Below are positions 61,543 to 64,000 of a stretch of DNA of 64,000 bases, piece by piece (within the stretch, counting starts at the first letter, position 1; every line of letters begins with the position of its first letter). Position numbers and translations under genes: made by a program. Below the pieces are notes generated by a model that saw nothing but the letters and a program-made list of their open reading frames with translations, was not told where the DNA came from and made no database searches. The stretch is from Szabonella sp046295215. Its GTDB lineage: Bacteria > Pseudomonadota > Alphaproteobacteria > Rhodobacterales > Rhodobacteraceae. The stretch lies in NCBI GenBank assembly GCA_046295215.1, contig JBKBNP010000002.1, positions 62,001-126,000 on the forward strand. The letters are read 5' to 3'.

Positions 61543-62283
61543 TCAGATCGTGCGCCCGCCATCCACCATCAGCGCCGACCCCGTCACGAGGCTTGATTCG
61601 TCGGAACACAGATAGACGGCCGCATGGGCCACATCCTCCGGCGTGGAAAACCGCCCCAGCGGAATCGAGGACATGAATTTCGCGCGCAGGTCGGGCGTAT
61701 CGCCGCCCATGAATTGCGCCAGCATCGGCGTGTCGCCCGAAACCGGATTGATGATGTTCACGCGGATGCCATGCGGGGCCAGTTCCAGCGCCATGGATTT
61801 GGTGGCGATGTTCATCCAGCCCTTGGAACTGTTATACCACGCCAGATTCGGGCGGGGCGATACGCCGGCGCCCGACCCGATATTGAGGATCACCCCGCGC
61901 CCCGCTGCCTTCATCGCGGGCACAACATGGCGGGCGGTCAGATAGACGGATTTCGCGTTGATCCGGAACACCCGGTCGAAGGCCTCCTCGTCGACCTCCT
62001 CCAGCGGGCCCGGGGGATGCGTGACGCCTGCATTGTTCACCAGAACGTCGATCCTGCCGAACCGCGCCAGCACCGCAGCGGTCATTTCGGCGACCGATGC
62101 GCCCTGCCCCACATCCACCGTTACTGCCATGCCGCCGACCGCCGAGGCCACTTCCTGCGCGGCCTCTGGGCGAATGTCCGCAACCACGACCTGCGCGCCC
62201 TCATCCGAAAATTTCCGCACGATTCCGGTGCCATAACCCGATCCGCCCCCGGTCACGACGGCAACCTTGTCCTGCATCCGCAT
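61543..62283 (-). CDS. Short-chain dehydrogenase/reductase
   Basis: 246 residues. VTGGGSGYGTGIVRKFSDEG binds NAD(P); NNAGVTHPPG; active-site Ser in NIGSGAG, and the YNSSK motif with catalytic Tyr and Lys. C-terminal NIINPVSGDTPML. Substrate unknown; divergent from the creatinase gene. GAGGAGG lies about 9 bases upstream of ATG 62283. Confidence 0.9.
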   Translation of the reverse strand: MRMQDKVAVVTGGGSGYGTGIVRKFSDEGAQVVVADIRPEAAQEVASAVGGMAVTVDVGQGASVAEMTAAVLARFGRIDVLVNNAGVTHPPGPLEEVDEEAFDRVFRINAKSVYLTARHVVPAMKAAGRGVILNIGSGAGVSPRPNLAWYNSSKGWMNIATKSMALELAPHGIRVNIINPVSGDTPMLAQFMGGDTPDLRAKFMSSIPLGRFSTPEDVAHAAVYLCSDESSLVTGSALMVDGGRTI

Positions 62284-62383
62284 TGTCAGTTCCTCCTCAT
62301 TTCCGGTGGAACAATGCACCGGGTGGTTAATTGATGCAAACCCCTCCCCGCACCTTTTGTCCCTCTTGCCAGACAGGCGCCCT

Positions 62384-62400
62384 GCGGGCATGGTGCCCGC
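62384..62400. promoter_or_regulatory. Perfect dyad upstream of creatinase
   Basis: GCGGGCA-TGG-TGCCCGC, perfect 7-base arms, in the 217-base divergent gap between the SDR and creatinase genes. An operator for either is possible; GC-rich, so chance is not excluded. Confidence 0.35.
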
Positions 62401-62500
62401 GTGGCGATGGCGTCGTCACGGGCAAAGCTGCCCCTTCCACAGTCCTGAACGCCGGGATCTTTCGGGGTCCGCAACAGGCCCCGTTTTCCGAGGTCTGACC

Positions 62501-63709
62501 ATGACATCCCGCCCTGACCAGTATCGTTTCCACAATGGCCAAAAGGCCGCCCTGCCCTTTGACACCGCCGAATATGACGACCGGCTGGCCGGGCTGCGCG
62601 ACATCATGGAACTGCATTCGCTTGACGCGATCCTGCTGACCTCGATGCACAATGTCGCCTATTATTCCGGGTTTCTCTATTGTTCCTTCGGGCGGCCCTA
62701 TGCCTGCGTGGTGACGAAAACCGATTGTGTCACCGTGTCGGCGGGTATCGACGCGGGCCAGCCCTGGCGGCGCAGCCATGGCGATACCATCACCTATACC
62801 GACTGGACGCGCGACAATTTCTGGCGCGTGGTCGCGGGCATCACAGGCACGGCCAAGGCGGTCGGCTGCGAGGCGGACCATCTGACGCTGGTGCAGGCGG
62901 AAAAGTTCAACCATTTCCTGCAACCCGCCCGCGGCATGGATATTGCCCCGGCGACCATGCAGCAACGCATGGTGAAATCCCCCGCAGAGGTGACGCTGAT
63001 CCGGCAGGGCGCGCAGGTGGCCGACCTTGGCGGCCATGCGATCCGGGCAGCGGTTCGCGAAGGCGCCACGGAACTGGAGGTCGCCATGGCGGGCCGCGAC
63101 GCGATGGAGGCCGAAATTGCCCGCCGTTTCCCCGATGCCGAATATCGCGATACCTGGGTCTGGTTTCAGTCAGGCATCAACACCGATGGCGCACACAATC
63201 CGGTGACGAACCGAAAATTGCGGCGCGGCGACATTCTTTCGCTCAACTGCTTTCCGATGATCTCGGGCTATTACACCGCGCTGGAACGCACGATGTTTGT
63301 GGGGGAATGCGATGCGGCGAGCCTGAGCCTGTGGCAATCGAATGTCGCGGCGCATGAATACGGGATGAGCCTTTTGCGCCCGGGTGCGAATTGCGCCGAG
63401 GTGACGTCCAGCATCAACGCCTTTCTGGCCGAACGCGACCTTCTGCAATACCGCACCTTCGGCTATGGCCATTCCTTCGGGCTTTTGTCGCATTACTATG
63501 GCCGCGAGGCGGGGCTGGAACTGCGCGAGGATATCGACACGGTGCTGGAACCGGGTATGGTGATTTCCATGGAGCCGATGCTAACGATCCCCGAAGGTCA
63601 GCCCGGCGCGGGCGGCTACCGGGAGCATGACATTCTCGTTCTGACAGAGGATGGTGCGGAAAATATCACCGGCTATCCCTACGGGCCGGAATTCAATATC
63701 GTTGGTTGA
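62501..63709 (+). CDS. Creatinase (creatine amidinohydrolase)
   Basis: 402 residues, the length of known creatinases. Hydrolyses creatine to sarcosine and urea. Near-identical blocks to the Pseudomonas enzyme as I recall it: NVAYYSGFLYCSFGRPYACV, WFQSGINTDGAHNPVTNRK (with the catalytic His), ILSLNCFPMISGYYTALERT, and GYGHSFGLLSHYYGREAGLE. Sarcosine could feed the GcvT-type dehydrogenase at 13200-15701. Confidence 0.95.
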   Translation: MTSRPDQYRFHNGQKAALPFDTAEYDDRLAGLRDIMELHSLDAILLTSMHNVAYYSGFLYCSFGRPYACVVTKTDCVTVSAGIDAGQPWRRSHGDTITYTDWTRDNFWRVVAGITGTAKAVGCEADHLTLVQAEKFNHFLQPARGMDIAPATMQQRMVKSPAEVTLIRQGAQVADLGGHAIRAAVREGATELEVAMAGRDAMEAEIARRFPDAEYRDTWVWFQSGINTDGAHNPVTNRKLRRGDILSLNCFPMISGYYTALERTMFVGECDAASLSLWQSNVAAHEYGMSLLRPGANCAEVTSSINAFLAERDLLQYRTFGYGHSFGLLSHYYGREAGLELREDIDTVLEPGMVISMEPMLTIPEGQPGAGGYREHDILVLTEDGAENITGYPYGPEFNIVG

Positions 63710-63732
63710 GGTGTCACAAGACGCATAGACAT

Positions 63733-63762
63733 GGCCCCGGATGCAACGTGCGGGGCCTTTTT
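63733..63762 (+). terminator. Creatinase terminator
   Basis: GGCCCCG / CGGGGCC stem with an 11-base loop, followed by TTTTT. Confidence 0.85.
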
Positions 63763-63843
63763 CCCCGAATGACCCTGCGCAGGGCTTGACGCCATGGGCG
63801 GGTCTGGTCGCAATGGCCCAAACCAAAGAAAAGTGAGTCTGCC

Positions 63844-64000
63844 GTGACCTTTACCTTGCCCCGCCTTGCCGCCCTCTTGCTGCTTCCGCTTCTGGCGGCC
63901 TGTGCCACCGCACCTGTCGTGCCTGAAGTTCCACCGGAATATGCCGCTGTCGAGGATGACGGTATCCTGATCGAGGCCGTTGATGCGCGCTACCTGACCG
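63844..64000 (+). CDS. Lipoprotein, N-terminal fragment (possibly L,D-transpeptidase family)
   Basis: GTG at 63844 begins MTFTLPRLAALLLLPLLAAC, with lipobox LAAC, then a mature part with VEDDGILIEAVDARYLT running to the window edge. The lipoprotein signal is clear. The DARYLT segment resembles the start of envelope L,D-transpeptidases of the same group of bacteria from memory, but the catalytic domain lies outside the window. Confidence 0.6.
   Translation, partial: MTFTLPRLAALLLLPLLAACATAPVVPEVPPEYAAVEDDGILIEAVDARYLT

Overview
The window is high-GC DNA (roughly two thirds G+C by eye) with gene content, codon use and gene families typical of an alphaproteobacterium of the Rhodobacteraceae/Paracoccaceae. 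Indicators are a membrane-bound PuuD-type urate oxidase, XdhABC next to a BMP-type ABC transporter, a CIRCE-controlled groESL, zur-znuABC, DUF2927 and DUF1523 proteins, and a GcvT-type dimethylglycine/sarcosine dehydrogenase. It reads as ordinary chromosome. I see no rRNA, tRNA, insertion sequence, prophage or CRISPR array, and no gene-free stretch longer than 300 bases.

Layout. 0-0.25 kb: start of dnaE, leaving the window leftward. 0.5-10.1 kb: one long rightward operon, xdhABC plus a BMP-type ABC importer, which reads as purine uptake and oxidation. 10.3-17.6 kb: FAD oxidoreductase and DUF938 pair, GH25 lysozyme lipoprotein, dimethylglycine/sarcosine dehydrogenase-like protein, YdeI-like protein, aldose epimerase. 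17.7-21 kb: znuA divergent from zur-znuC-znuB around a Zur-like box. 21-25.7 kb: puuD, LysR regulator with an MBL hydrolase, tadA, rluB. 25.8-31.3 kb: cluster A (27-residue membrane peptide, XpaC, TelA, DUF2927 lipoprotein, SPFH-GYF2, zinc-ribbon membrane protein). 31.4-38.8 kb: purC, PfkB kinase, dtd, acyl-CoA synthetase, groESL, rluE-like. 39-42.1 kb: secreted CHAT protease-like protein with a secreted helical-repeat partner. 42.1-45.4 kb: adenine deaminase and SelO. 45.4-52.3 kb: cluster B (distant TelA relative, unknown 379-residue protein, AAA+ ATPase, low-GC secreted protein, DUF6638, small two-TM protein, DUF1523), headed by a perfect palindrome. 52.5-64 kb: M20 peptidase, alpha/beta hydrolase, MFS transporter, asd, three small ORFs, beta carbonic anhydrase, leucyl aminopeptidase with NlpC/P60 protein, SDR, creatinase, start of a lipoprotein.

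Two themes link the genes. Nitrogen salvage: adenine deaminase, XdhABC, the BMP importer and PuuD form a path from purines toward ureide degradation, while creatinase and the dimethylglycine/sarcosine dehydrogenase cover creatine and methylated glycines. Envelope stress: clusters A and B both contain TelA-type coiled-coil proteins. A adds SPFH and zinc-ribbon membrane proteins resembling Bacillus YdjI/YdjG, and B adds an AAA+ ATPase and DUF-only membrane proteins. I consider these two clusters, with the low-GC gene coupled into B, the best candidate for a poorly described system.

A family of GC-rich palindromic repeats with a conserved core recurs at least eight times, mostly between genes. 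Two copies lie in frame inside xdhA and xdhB.
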